Of a DNA stretch of 64,000 nucleotides, positions 32,601 to 40,846 are shown one piece after another. The stretch is from Lepidostoma basale (Eukaryota; Arthropoda; Insecta; Trichoptera; Lepidostomatidae): positions 62,001 through 126,000 of the forward strand of contig JAHDVF020000415.1 of NCBI GenBank assembly GCA_022606425.2, given 5' to 3'. Under the pieces are notes generated by a model. The model was not told the DNA's origin, made no database searches, and worked only from the letters and a program-made list of their open reading frames with translations. The position numbers and the translations under genes are program-made. Position 1 is the stretch's first letter; the number at the start of each line of letters is the position of its first letter.

Positions 32601-35539
32601 CTTAAAGTTGTCATCGCAAACAAAAACCTATCTAAAAAAGCTAGAATGGCAATGCACAATGGTGTTCTTCTACCGACCCTTATGTATGGAAGCGAAGCAT
32701 GGAACTGGCAAAGGAAGGATGAAAGTAGAATAAATGCAGTAGAAATGAGATCTCTTAGACGAATGTGTGGATATTCTGTGTATGATAGAGTGTCGAATGA
32801 AAATTTAAGAAGTGAATGCGGTGCGAATGATGGTGTCATGAACAAAATAATGAAAGGATCATTAAGATGGTTTGGACATATGGAAAGAATGAAGAAAGAA
32901 TGGTAAAAAAATTATATGTTAATGATGTAAATGGAACCAGAAATAGAGGAAGACCGAGGAAAACGTGGCCCGATCAAATAAATCAAATATTGAATGTCGG
33001 CCATGTGAGGAGTCAGAGAAATCGACGCGCGTGCATGACACGATGTATGAATGTTGAGGAAGCGAGAGAAATATGTCAGGAAAGAAAGGTGTGGCAGTCC
33101 GGGGAGACGGCGTGATGGTTAGTTAGTTAGTTAATTTAGAAAGAATATTATAACACAAAAAAGTCAGCCGGGCTTGCCTTACTGGTTGACCCTAGGCACG
33201 CCACTGGTTTTACCCCACATATTGCACCTCCAGTCATAAACCGACTCATTCCAGAATTGGGTTAAGTATACAGAATGAATAAAAAAAGCGCGCTCTATCA
33301 CCCAGTAAATCAAAAACTGCCCCAATAAGTCTAGTAAAGCTTAGCTTTTCATTTCATAAAGTTATAGTGTGATTTACCAAAAACTGTCGAGGACCGAAAC
33401 ACGTTTTCTTCATTTCTCAAAAAACATGAATTTTGGATTGAGCCAGTTTACGACTGGAGGTGCGATATGTCTATGGGATTTCATCTCTACCGCATTTATT
33501 CTGCTCTCGTGCTTCTTCTGCCAGTTCCATGCTTTGCATCCATGCAGTTTTAAATAAATAATAAGATTTCCCATATATTTATTTGGAAAAAAAAATTTGC
33601 TTGCAAGTGTAATGAAACACATCTCCTCGTTACATCTGAGATTTCGCTATTAATAGCTAGCAAGTTCAGATACTTCAAGTCTTCATGTGATGGGTATTTT
33701 TGTAAAGCATTTAAAAATACCTATTATTTGATGTAACGAGTAATGCTTATAACAAACAAATTAAGTCGGTCCCGTCTTCCTCTTCTAATAACGGCACAAA
33801 GATTTTTTTTATTGACAGTTTTGTGTTGCAGATATACCAAACAGAACGAGCTTATGAACAAGGTGTGTAGCGAGCTAGAAACGGAAGCGGAAAACGACTC
33901 GGAAGATGTGAAAAAAGCCAGATTCGATAAGGTCTTGGACCTGATGCAAAAGGTAAGAATTTTTAAACATTTTTTCAGAATATTCTTTGTCTCGTTATGC
34001 TAATAGAGGGCTGCTCGGTGGTCGGCAAACTATGGCCTGCGAGCCAAATGCGACTCTTTGGCTACTACGATTATGATAAAATACATCTTTGATTATAAAT
34101 TTACCAGCATTTTAATAAATTATGTTGCAAAGGTGATAATCTTCTCGCGATTTCTTTAATTTGCCGATCAAATCAACGATCTTGACGACTGTCTGCGCCT
34201 TCAGTCAGACATTATTAATATTGTTAACCGGAGTCACAGTAATCTCTGTTATAATGTCTCGAATTGCATTATGCTATCTTTTACTAGAGCATTGAGAATT
34301 GTATCATAGATACACGATGAATAACCAGCAACTAGCGCATGTATCTACGATGATAGATCTCGGAATCATCTATGAGAGTAGACTGATTTGTGGCATTGCA
34401 CTGAGGACGTTGGGCTTCATCATTTGGATCGAAAGAGTTTTCAGAGATCCTAATACGCTCATAGTCCTATACAACTCTTTGGTTCAAAGTCAAATAGTAG
34501 TTCTGTGATATGGAGTCCTCACCAAGCAAAATATTCCGTTATGCTGGAGAGGGTTCAAAAAATAAAATTTAGGATACGTCTACATGAGGGTGTATGGTAG
34601 CTATCCGTGCCTGTATCCCACGGCATTTCTTTTGGGAATGTTGGGGACCAACTCTGCAGCTTCGAAGAGATGGGCAACTCATAACCCATTTCTTTAGATT
34701 AATCGGAGGATATTTCGAGAACTCAGCCATGCTGGAGGATGTTGGTATTTTTGTTCTTGATAGATGTCTCCAACAGCGACAGCATAGATTGTTTTACCTA
34801 CCGGCTGCCAGAACCAACCTGCCTCTAGTGACACGGGTGGGAAAAGCAAATAGTCTGCTGAACACGTTCTCCTCGGAGATCGACGTCTTTCATATTAGTG
34901 AAAGTACATTCAGGGGACAAATACTCTTGACTGTATACTTGTATATGTTGACTGTACTGTATATCGACTTGAGAAAGTATCTTGTCTTCCTAATGTCGAA
35001 CCATCTCTAATACGTTCCTGGTATTATGTTGTGTGTGTATAATATCTTACCTGTACTCAATAGATGCCTTAAACATTTATGCTGTTTGTAATGTCTTTTG
35101 AGTAAATAAACTGATTTGATTTGAAGTACGTTCAGAAGACAAATACTCTTGACTCTAAAGAGTATCTTGTCTTCCTAAAGTCGAACCATCTCTCATGCAT
35201 TCCTGGTATTATATATATTTTACTTGTTCCCAATAGATGGTTTAAACTTAATTTTTTTTATAATATCTTTTAAGAAAATAAACCGACTCAATTTGAATTA
35301 TATCTGGAATCGTCTCTAACCTTCACGCTAGTCTACTGTTCTCTATTGGCCAGCTCTCGTAGTACATCACCGACCTTATTGGTCCATATTGGTGCTCAGT
35401 TGCGATTTATCTCGTCTATCTCCTCCAGATGCAAGAGCTGGGTCAACCCCCCGAAGAGCTGAGCGGGGAGTTGGCAGGGCAGGGCGCACTCCCTCCGCAG
35501 ATGGGCGTCCCCGATGTCAACCAGTGCCGGCCCATGTAG
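20621..35539 (+). CDS. PEX19: Peroxisomal biogenesis factor 19 (PEX19)
   Basis: Eight exons (20621-20687, 23035-23226, 24028-24078, 26279-26385, 27360-27485, 30178-30338, 33832-33952, 35429-35539) join in phase into 311 aa; human PEX19 is 299. PEX19 is the cytosolic chaperone and import receptor for peroxisomal membrane proteins and docks on PEX3. Seen here: the N-terminal PEX3-binding motif KELDDLLESALEDM (about residues 15-28), an acidic linker, and the C-terminal cargo-binding domain with FLPFMQGMMQSLLSKEVLYP, SLKDIVDRYPNWL and ARFDKVLDLMQKMQELGQPP. It ends CRPM, a CaaX farnesylation box. Every junction is GT-AG. Introns are loaded with TEs, yet the coding sequence is intact. Confidence 0.95.
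21193..22555 (+). mobile_element. RTE-1 copy with two LINE insertions
   Basis: RTE-1 pieces at 21193-21305, 21826-22140 and 22467-22555 form one decayed copy. A minus-strand LINE-GAA piece (21306-21790) and a plus-strand LINE piece with (AAG)n tail (22145-22465) split it. The second insertion is flanked by AGATGGTT on both sides, a target-site duplication. Confidence 0.75.
21306..21790 (-). mobile_element. LINE-GAA 3' fragment in RTE-1
   Basis: Minus strand: [40 protein letters not shown] and a C-terminus ending near an (AAG)n tail at 21300. TTTGTATATTTTT flanks both sides, consistent with a target-site duplication. Sisters are at 45345-45690 and 49555-50055. Confidence 0.8.
22556..22947 (+). 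mobile_element. L2-2 LINE 3' fragment
   Basis: Plus-strand C-terminal domain with frame breaks (FGDQAFEVAGPSTWNMLPAR-like, then RCIDNPTDFKF), 3' UTR and an (ATT)n tail ending at 22947. It resembles the copies at 26480-27145. Confidence 0.75.
23035..23226 (+). CDS. PEX19: PEX19 exon 2
   Basis: Acceptor TTTGTTTCAG. Completes the PEX3-binding motif (ES-ALEDMAPIAPS) and encodes the helix VWSEEFLQQAAATFESNMAA. Donor GTGATT leaves one base. Confidence 0.92.
23522..23682 (-). mobile_element. mini-RTE copy A (ends of RTE-1 joined)
   Basis: On the minus strand, about 95 bp of RTE-1 5' end (GATGCCTATTGGTGGCGATG to ATGCCGCATC) runs directly into its last about 65 bp (GTGTGACAGTCCATTC, hairpin, GTTA tail). 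The junction is at about 23584-23592. Copy B at 28814-28983 has the same junction, so this is a propagated non-autonomous family, not a chance deletion. Confidence 0.8.
23755..23985 (-). mobile_element. LINE C-terminal fragment
   Basis: Minus strand reads RRIQSFELWIYRKILKTTWR and DRVRSEIVLQRM, the LINE motif seen as FEMWIYGRMLRIPWTDRV at 55693-55990. Short and truncated on both sides, in PEX19 intron 2. Confidence 0.65.
24028..24078 (+). CDS. PEX19: PEX19 exon 3
   Basis: Acceptor TTTTACAG, donor GTGAGT. 17 codons in total: EDSISQDQIAATFQMMA, an amphipathic helix of the central region. Confidence 0.88.
24238..24775 (-). mobile_element. RTE-1 3' copy, subfamily B, with a Jockey tail inside
   Basis: Minus strand: [31 protein letters not shown] and the standard 3' end with (GTTA)n. 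About 60 bp of the element at 24612-24655 is replaced by AAATAAACTG plus four TGATT units, the bare 3' tail of Jockey-1. Confidence 0.85.
24861..25385 (-). mobile_element. L2-1 LINE 3' end
   Basis: Minus strand: LHWLKSPERIQYKLCWTVFK, ALHGMAPSYISELC, AVAGPSAWNNLPSHLRC and KTHLFHISYPI, then 3' UTR and (ATT)n tail at 24861-24884. The open frame spans 120 codons, so it is young. Confidence 0.88.
25386..25994. other. Intronic DNA, nothing recognised
   Basis: PEX19 intron 3. No element end, stem or open frame that could be supported. Confidence 0.4.
25995..26172 (+). repeat. RTE-1 3' fragment, decayed
   Basis: Matches RTE-1 around ATCAATCAAATATTAAATGT, TGAGGAGTCGGAGAAAT and GTCCATTCTTTCTGC with deletions; no tail. 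Confidence 0.65.
26279..26385 (+). CDS. PEX19: PEX19 exon 4 (acidic linker)
   Basis: Acceptor TTTCAG, donor GTAAGC. Encodes EAAAQVMKPSGGENDGEPEL followed by ETDAAEEEEKPKGYND, a strongly acidic linker before the cargo-binding domain. Confidence 0.9.
26480..27145 (+). mobile_element. L2-2 copy split by a second L2-type copy
   Basis: 26480-26705 (FGDRAFAVAGPSAWNMLSAR) resumes at 27040-27145 (CTGATTGCTGGTGTCAGATG). Between them, 26706-27039 is another LINE 3' end with its own GPSAWNNLSAD-like domain and (ATT)n tail. Confidence 0.7.
27360..27485 (+). CDS. PEX19: PEX19 exon 5
   Basis: Acceptor TTTTGAAG, donor GTATGA. 42 codons in phase 0: VSAAISQALESMNANAGNLQ, then NQSPFSEDDLKNMFSGMNLN, matching human SSMSEEELTKAMEGLG. 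Confidence 0.92.
27782..28590 (-). mobile_element. RTE-1 3' copy, young
   Basis: Minus-strand C-terminal 240 residues; the last 120 (27806-28168) differ from the near-full-length copy at one residue (G for E in MNEGRMVKK). One frame break near 28165-28240. (GTTA)n tail at 27783. The near identity means the family moved recently. Confidence 0.9.
28814..28983 (-). mobile_element. mini-RTE copy B
   Basis: Same structure and same 5'-3' junction as copy A (junction about 28884-28892, ATGCCGCATCGG to TTAAAGTGTGAC). The (GTTA)n tail at 28814-28833 is longer than in copy A. Flanking DNA differs from that of copy A. Confidence 0.82.
29514..29775. repeat. MITE-A 3' part
   Basis: Aligns with 37285-37535: CCAATCAC, TGACCAATCACG, CGAAATAATG, TTTTGAATATTTTCGACGTA and the end GGGAAAAT....GTTTCACTGTAT. 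Confidence 0.75.
30178..30338 (+). CDS. PEX19: PEX19 exon 6
   Basis: Acceptor TATCGCAG, donor GTAATT. Encodes FLPFMQGMMQSLLSKEVLYP and SLKDIVDRYPNWLETNKSTL, the most conserved part of the cargo-binding domain (human NILPIMQSIMQNLLSKDVLY). Confidence 0.95.
30349..31287 (+). mobile_element. L2-1 LINE, longest copy
   Basis: 256 open codons (30367-31137) from NKLKLNPSKTEFLW through KLLGVYLDANLSLKSQI, SRLDYCNGIYANIP and VAGPSAWNNLPSHLR to KTHLFHISYP. This is the thumb and C-terminal region; the palm is truncated. (ATT)n tail at 31270-31287. It begins about 10 bp after the donor of PEX19 exon 6. Confidence 0.9.
31300..31600 (+). repeat. L2-1 3' fragment, decayed
   Basis: Repeats L2-1 blocks (AGTCTAAATTCAAGGAAATC, GATTAGTTGTGCCGAAGCG, CATATTTCATACCC) with deletions directly after the 30349 copy. 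Confidence 0.7.
31649..32078 (-). mobile_element. LINE-GAA 3' end
   Basis: Minus strand: CVRPIMTYAVETRADT, LRSITGKTLRDRVRNADIRK, YWRDHVARMDGDRLA, GRPPKRWRDSW and a (GAA)n tail at 31649-31676. 121 open codons. Close relatives are at 38200-38660 and 54715-54905. Confidence 0.85.
32403..32510 (-). repeat. Jockey-1 3' UTR fragment
   Basis: Contains AAATCAGTTTATT, GACATTACAAACAG and GGCATCTATTAAGTACAGG, the family 3' UTR in reverse. Bases 32110-32400 hold nothing recognised. Confidence 0.75.
32530..33208 (-). mobile_element. MITE-C copy 2 interrupted by RTE-1
   Basis: TTTAAAATGCGCCTAAAATG at the left and GGGCTTGCCTTACTGG plus CCTAGGCACGCCACTGG at the right are the reverse of 11519-11697. RTE-1 (32588-33133) interrupts it; across the gap the sequence rejoins as CAATTAATTTAGAA, exactly the uninterrupted copy 1 sequence. 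Confidence 0.8.
32588..33133 (+). mobile_element. RTE-1 3' copy inside MITE-C
   Basis: Reads [20 protein letters not shown] to the C-terminus, one frame break near 32885, a short deletion of the 3' hairpin region, and (GTTA)n tail. Nearly identical to the full copy. Confidence 0.88.
33477..33545 (-). repeat. RTE-1 fragment
   Basis: About 70 bp of the [15 protein letters not shown] coding block in reverse, bounded by unrelated DNA. Upstream, 33383-33402 (GTCGAGGACCGAAACACG) resembles a PLE-type end. Confidence 0.6.
33832..33952 (+). CDS. PEX19: PEX19 exon 7
   Basis: Acceptor TGTTGCAG, donor GTAAGA. YTKQNELMNKVCSELETEAE and ARFDKVLDLMQK align with human YQEQHSVMCKICEQFEAETP and ARFEMVLDLMQQ. 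Confidence 0.95.
34130..35125 (+). mobile_element. Jockey-1 LINE 3' half
   Basis: RT remnants (AKVIIFSRF, RCLRLQSDI, YRYTMNNQQLAHVSTMIDLG) continue to the C-terminal frame RACIPRHFFWECWGPTLQLR and [21 protein letters not shown]. Then the 3' UTR and tail AATAAACTGATTTGATTTGA at 35105-35125. Several frame breaks. PEX19 intron 7. Confidence 0.85.
35126..35298 (+). repeat. Second Jockey-1 3' end in tandem
   Basis: Directly follows the first tail: AGTACGTTCAGAAGACAAAT, 3' UTR, and AATAAACCGACTCAATTTGA. It may reflect insertion of one copy at the tail of another. Confidence 0.75.
35429..35539 (+). CDS. PEX19: PEX19 exon 8 (C-terminus with CaaX box)
   Basis: Acceptor CTCCTCCAG. Encodes MQELGQPPEELSGELAGQGA to NQCRPM and TAG. 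CRPM is a CaaX box with methionine last, the residue favoured by farnesyltransferase; human PEX19 ends CLIM. The region between is shorter than in human. Confidence 0.95.
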   Translation: MQELGQPPEELSGELAGQGALPPQMGVPDVNQCRPM

Positions 35540-35581
35540 CCACAACCCAACCAAAGAGTAAGTGCAAAACTGCTAATGTCA

Positions 35582-35706
35582 TACTTATACAAACTAATTA
35601 ACTATCCATCACGCCAACTCCCGAAGGGGTTGACAGAAAGAATGAAGCGCCACACCGTTCCTTCCTGACACACTTCTCTCGCATCCTCAACATTCATTCA
35701 TTGTGT
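35582..35706 (-). repeat. RTE-1 solo 3' end beside mariner
   Basis: Minus-strand 3' terminal 125 bp with hairpin remnant and tail. It abuts the mariner fragment at 35707 with no spacer. Confidence 0.75.
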
Positions 35707-35707
35707 C

Positions 35708-36362
35708 ATAATTGGGAATAAAAAGAAGTCCGGTGGTGCTTTCACTGCATTCCAGGACCTCCTGAGAAATCCGAACCTGAGTTTCCCTTTGTTCATCTGT
35801 TAACACTTTTGGTACTATTTTGGCACAAATCTTCCGCATTTGCAAATCGCCCGTCACAATGCGGTGAACTGTGTCTTTTGTCATGTTGCACTTCTCCGCT
35901 ATTAAGCAGACACTAAGACGACGATCAGACTGTAACACTTCCCTCACTTTCGTGACGTTGTCATCAGTTTTGGAAGTCGTCCAACGCGCACATCGTCTTC
36001 AATTCCCGGCCGTTTTGGAATTGTTTGTGCCACTCGTAAACTCTTGCCTGTGACATGGCTTCATCTCGGAAGGCTTCCCAAATCATGGCCAGGGTCTCGA
36101 TACTGTTTTTTTTCAGCCGAACGCAGAATTTGATGGCTGCCCGCTGCTCCAGCAAACGTTGCATCTTGATTTCCGACGCGACGACAAAACACACTTTGCA
36201 CCAATCACTGTGCTAGCTCTACCGTTGCTCGGAGAGGACTGAGCAGCAGCGCGTTTGGTAGGTGAGACCTCCCCCTACCATCCCCACCACTCGGCGCATC
36301 CCGCTACCCCTTCTAGCGCTGTCAGGAATTTATTTTTTGATACTTTTGCGACAGACCCTGTA
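35708..36362 (-). mobile_element. mariner transposon, 5' half
   Basis: Minus strand starts at 36362 with TATACAGGGTCTGTCGCAAA, a mariner-type terminal repeat, then the transposase N-terminus: EQRAAIKFCVRLKKNS, ARVYEWHKQFQNGRE, then LQSDRRLSVCLIAEKCNMTK and MRKICAKIVPKVLTDEQRE. This is the helix-turn-helix DNA-binding part. The catalytic half is cut off by the RTE-1 fragment. Confidence 0.85.
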
Positions 36363-36403
36363 TATCTATTAATTTGTATCTAATTTTTATATATTTATTT
36401 TTA

Positions 36404-36615
36404 TAGATAAAACAAATAGGAATCTTATATGCCGCTCCCATTCTGCACACATTGGAATGGCGTTCTCCCGGAGACAACTCTTCAACGCGTTTGGCATGAT
36501 CAGCGGCATCGGACCAGACACCACACCGGCACTGACACCGTTCCACCGCGGACAGAGTTCTGCGAAATGTATTCCCGACGGAAGTGCCGCCAACTTGTGC
36601 ATTACGAAACCATGT
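36404..36615 (+). other. GC-rich exon-like block, unidentified
   Basis: A possible acceptor TTTTTATAG precedes it. The plus frame from 36457 reads MAFSRRQLFNAFGMISGIGP and TPALTPFHRGQSSAKCIPDG; the minus frame is also open. It is clearly less AT-rich than its surroundings. I do not recognise it. It could be a downstream exon of another gene, a processed fragment or part of an unknown element. Confidence 0.35.
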
Positions 36616-36762
36616 GATTCTCTTTATAAATCAACCAAATTCACAAGCAATTTTTTTATAAATGGAAATATATAAAGGGTGTTACGATGCGTGTGCAAGA
36701 TTTGAATTTTAAATAAAATATGCTTTTGTTACTGTAGGAAAGTATTGAAATATACAGTGAAA

Positions 36763-37535
36763 CCCCTATTTTACGTTTTTTAACCGCCCTAACTTTGGGT
36801 TATTTTACGAGAAACGTGCAAAAAACAAGCAGGTTTTTTATTAATGAAATAATTGTATACTAATTTTATTATTTTAAATTACGAAACGTCAAATACTCGG
36901 CCACACACTTAGCCTGCCCCTTGTAAAACTATCATAGTTATGAAGACTTGTGCTCAAGTTTTGATGGCACACGCGCGTATCCCTTAAACTTTGTACATTT
37001 TAGGTACATTACTTTTTCTCAAGCCCGTACGTGATACAGGATACCATAGAACGGTACAGTCAAAGTGAACGTATCACGTACGTTCAAATAGGTAGGAAGG
37101 TTAAGGGACTGAAAGAAAAATGTAAGTGGAGGGAAAATGTAAATTGTAGGTACTGATAAAAAATCACGTAGATGAGTTTCGCGTGAACCAAAGTGAAACG
37201 GATGTAAAAAGGAAGAAAATATTGTAATTAACTTAACGAATAAAACAAAACAAGAAACGTTAAATGAAGCGTTACAAATCAAATTAAAAACCGAATGACA
37301 AAGCTGCTAAAATTGAAGAATATCGACCAATCACAATGTCGCTCGCTGAGCAATCACGGCCGAAATAATGCATCTACTGCGCCGACTCATTGTCAAGTGC
37401 GCTTATCTCACATATTTTGAATATTTTCGACGTAAATTGGGTAAAAAAAATTTAAAGCGGATGTTATAAAATATATCGGGACTGAAATAATTACACGCAA
37501 TTGACGGGAAAACGTTAAATCCGGGTTTCACTGTA
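36763..37535. mobile_element. MITE-A full copy
   Basis: Left end TATACAGTGAAACCCC and right end, in reverse, TATACAGTGAAACCCGG, flanked by TA, as for Tc1/mariner/pogo-type elements. About 770 bp, no coding potential. Related pieces are at 165-435 and 29514-29775. Confidence 0.8.
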
Positions 37536-37539
37536 TATT

Positions 37540-38020
37540 GAATTATAATGTAGACACGTGACCTAAACGGAAGATAACCGGGAAAAAACTCGTGGAAGAC
37601 TATCAATGTTTCTTGGACGGCGTGACAAGTGGCATCGTCCTGCTGAAACCACAGTCTTCAAGAGCAATATCTTCCAACTGTGACGCAAATAACCAGGTTA
37701 TCGTGACACGGTAACATTTGTATTTCACCGTTAGCTCGTTTTCAAAGAAAAAAGCGTCCAGATCACGATGAATAACATTCAATCATTATCATGAATCATT
37801 TGTGGATATTCTGAGCCCCAAATTCGTCAATTTCTCAGATTTTTCTTATTATTACTAATTGCAACCTGTGAAATTTTCACGTTAATAAAGATTTTTATCC
37901 TTTAAAAAACTTGATTCACTGTACAATCGTAATCATTAATAACTTTTAACTTTTAACATACATCTTTTTTATTCACACACGCTAAAAAATTCACAATTAG
38001 CAACACCAAATTGCTCTCCT
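37540..38020. other. Intergenic DNA, nothing recognised
   Basis: No supported feature in this stretch between PEX19 and kanadaptin. Confidence 0.4.
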
Positions 38021-38025
38021 TTTGT

Positions 38026-39060
38026 TTTCTATTATTATTATTATTCAGATGACTTGTATTTTAAGTGCGCCGTTTTGTAAAATCAATTACTCCAAGGGCG
38101 CACTAGGAAATGACTGTCCGAACAGTGCAGTCTTCAGAAGTTTCCTAAATTTAACGTCACTATCCTCATACTTAATACTAACTTCTTCACATTTGGTAGA
38201 CTCAGGAGTCTGTTATTTCAGGCGGGTCCTCTTGAGACGCTGGACTCCAGCTTTCTCTCCACCGTTTCGGGGGTCTTCCTGGTCGGCGTTGTCCGTTTGG
38301 CGTTCCATGGAGAGCTATGTGTGGTATCCTATTTGAGCTCATCCTTTTTACATGTTGATGCCAGTATCGCCGTCTTTGACGTCCCCATCTGATCATATCT
38401 TCGACCTCGCAGATTTCTCGGATTGCTGTATTCCTAACTCTTGCCAGCTATAGCGTGGAGTGTTTTCATCTCGGTTGTCTTGAGCATGCTCTTTGTCTTG
38501 ATAGCGTGTCTGCCCTCGATTCAATGCCATATGTGAGGATTGGTCGCACACAGGTCTTATAGATGCGTACCTTGCTGTCAGTCCTCATGTCCTTGTTTCT
38601 CCATATGACATCTTTCAGGCAGCCTGCAACCGCTGCAGCCTTATACACCTGTGACCTTACTTCTCTGGGGAGGTCATTACAGCTAATTGTTTAAGCTAAT
38701 ACTAACATGGAGGCTATTCCACGCCAACGGACCCGCAAAGCTGAAAGCACGATCATAGAAACTTGCTTTATTGGCTCTGACTGGAATTGCTATGTTGTTT
38801 GCACTTGTTTCTACTGATCGGAGTGAACGTCGCCTTTCCGTTGGCATGGGTGTCACGCAGAGGTCCGATATATACGCTGGCGCTCTCTGGTGTCGAGCCT
38901 TAAACACTGTCAAACACAATTTGTATTTTACTCGCTCTCCGATTTAAGGCAGTGAAGGTCCTTCAGGAGCGGCGTGATATGACAGTGTTGCCCCATAATC
39001 AATGGGGCAGCAGCATTGAATACGCTTTGTATTCTGCTTAATTGATTATTTGGCAATCCA
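38026..39060 (-). mobile_element. L2-type LINE split by a LINE-GAA 3' end
   Basis: Minus strand: TVFKARHQRAPAYISDLC and FYDRAFSFAGPLAWNSL at 38919-38683, and the 3' terminus with GGCGCACTTAAAATAC and (AAT)n at 38200-38026. Between them, 38200-38660 carries CVRPILTYGIESRADT, YWHQHVKRM and GRPPKRWRESW of LINE-GAA. Confidence 0.75.
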
Positions 39061-39439
39061 CTACTATACTACTGTCATACAACAATAATCAGAACAAAAT
39101 CGAAAATAATCCAGAAACATTCTTGAGCATGCGCATCGTGTGCATTTTGAATTACTATTGACCAAATCAGTTGAAGATTTTGCATTTAATTTTGACACCT
39201 CGTTTGTAGTTCATTGTAAAATAGGTATTTTGCCCGTTTCATATGTATATCCGTACTGATTAAAATAGTTATAACAAATTATTTAGTTATAGTATTAAAT
39301 ATTGGCACATTTTTATATAAAAGTGGACACAAATTTTTATATTAAATAAATTATTGTTTTGTTTTAATTATTTATTTTATTGTATTTTAGCTAACAGTAT
39401 ACCCGATCTTCAAGAACTCCTAAATTAAATTGATATAGC

Positions 39440-40186
39440 AGGAGATGAATGTGTCTAAATCTAAAGTGACGGTTTTCTAGAAAGAAGAATGCATGACGAT
39501 TTGTGATACAAGTGCGATGGGCGAGAAATTGGAGCAAGTTACCGAATTTACGTATCTGGGAAGCATGTTTACATGAGACGGAAAAATGGAGAAAGATATC
39601 GAAAGAAGGGTTGGTGCTGGGAATAAAATAAATGGCGCACTCAAAGTCATTACTGCAAATAGAAATATATCCACAGAAGCAAAGATGGCAGTACACAATG
39701 GATTTCTAGTGCCAACCCTCATGTATGGAAGTGAAGCTTGGAGCTGGCAAAAGCAGGATGAACGCCGTAGAAATGAGATCACTAAGAAGAATGTGCGGGA
39801 AAGCGTTGTATGATAGAATACCGAACGATGAAATAAGAGAAAAATGTAAGGCAGATGACTGCATCGTGGATAAAATTAAAAAAGGATCCCTGAGATGGTT
39901 TAGACATATGGAACGAATGGATGAGAGTAGAATGGTTAAAAAGTTGTACACAAGCAGCGTGAGTGGAAAAAGAAGACGAGGACGACCGAGGAAAACATGG
40001 CATGACCAAATTAATCAATTACTAAAAGGCCCGCACATTCGAAGTCGGAGTAATCGACGTGCGTGCATGGTACGATGTATGAATGTAGAGGAAACCCCAG
40101 AGGTATGCCAGGACAGATCATTGTGGCGATCCATTCTGTCTGCCTAGCCCTGCGGTAAAATGGCGTGAAGGTTAGTTAGTTAGTTA
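39440..40186 (+). mobile_element. RTE-1 3' copy, subfamily C
   Basis: [55 protein letters not shown] and [18 protein letters not shown]. It differs at many residues from the 16956 copy, so it is an older or separate lineage, but it ends in the same GCGGTAAAATGGCGTGAAGG(TTAG)n box. It lies 350 bp upstream of kanadaptin. Confidence 0.88.
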
Positions 40187-40354
40187 TAAACAAATGCCCC
40201 CTTAACAAAATCACCAAGATGATAAATGAAGAGTTAAAATTTAATGAAGCAGTGAAAACATGATTAAAATTTTGTTAAATAATCTTAAAAAGGCAGTAAA
40301 ATTAAATTTTATAGCAAAATCCGTAAAAATTTACTTCACGCTTGAGAAATACTA

Positions 40355-40478
40355 AAATTACCCCACAAATGTAAAGTAGGTACTTTTTACATAACAGCCT
40401 TAATAAATTCCGTTTCTAACGTCACGCCGAAGTTTATGAACTGCGGTCACGTCCGTCAAAATTGTCAAACAAATAAAA
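40355..40478 (+). promoter_or_regulatory. Kanadaptin upstream block shared with PEX19
   Basis: AAATTACCCCACAAATGTAA, GTACTTTTTAC, AACAGCCTTAA and GGTCACGTCCGTCAAAAT align with 20462-20588. It ends about 60 bp before the ATG at 40540. Confidence 0.5.
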
Positions 40479-40539
40479 TATTCGTTGCTGTCAAGTAACG
40501 TTTAGGTTACGTTTGATTATATCTTCAACGCTACACACA

Positions 40540-40846
40540 ATGGAGGACGCGGAAAAGGATAAAGTTGCAGAATCTGAACCCGCGAAAGAATTCGTGGAAT
40601 TTAAAAAACCGATATTTATCGGAAAAATTGGTCGTTTGCCGCGTAAATTGGTCAAACCGGAATCACAAGAATCTCCGAATGTCGGCTCTGGTTCTGCGGA
40701 TGCGACCAACAAAAACGAAACGTCTTCAGGGACTATTAAAGAACGCGCGAAAGTGAAATCCGAACTTCCTCCGGCGCTTTTATTAAAGGAAAAAAGTATT
40801 CCTTTGCCTTACAAAGAACCGAAATGGTCCGGGTTGCCGCCACCAG
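40540..40846 (+). CDS. SLC4A1AP: Kanadaptin exon 1
   Basis: ATG at 40540 follows CTACACACA. Encodes [20 protein letters not shown] to [14 protein letters not shown]. Donor GTTATT is weak but the phase and the family motif place it. The first in-frame codon upstream is a TTG and is not a likely start. Confidence 0.9.

Noticed and set aside
40513..40539. Upstream start for kanadaptin at 40513
   Set aside because: The codon is TTG; the ATG at 40540 is the first proper start.
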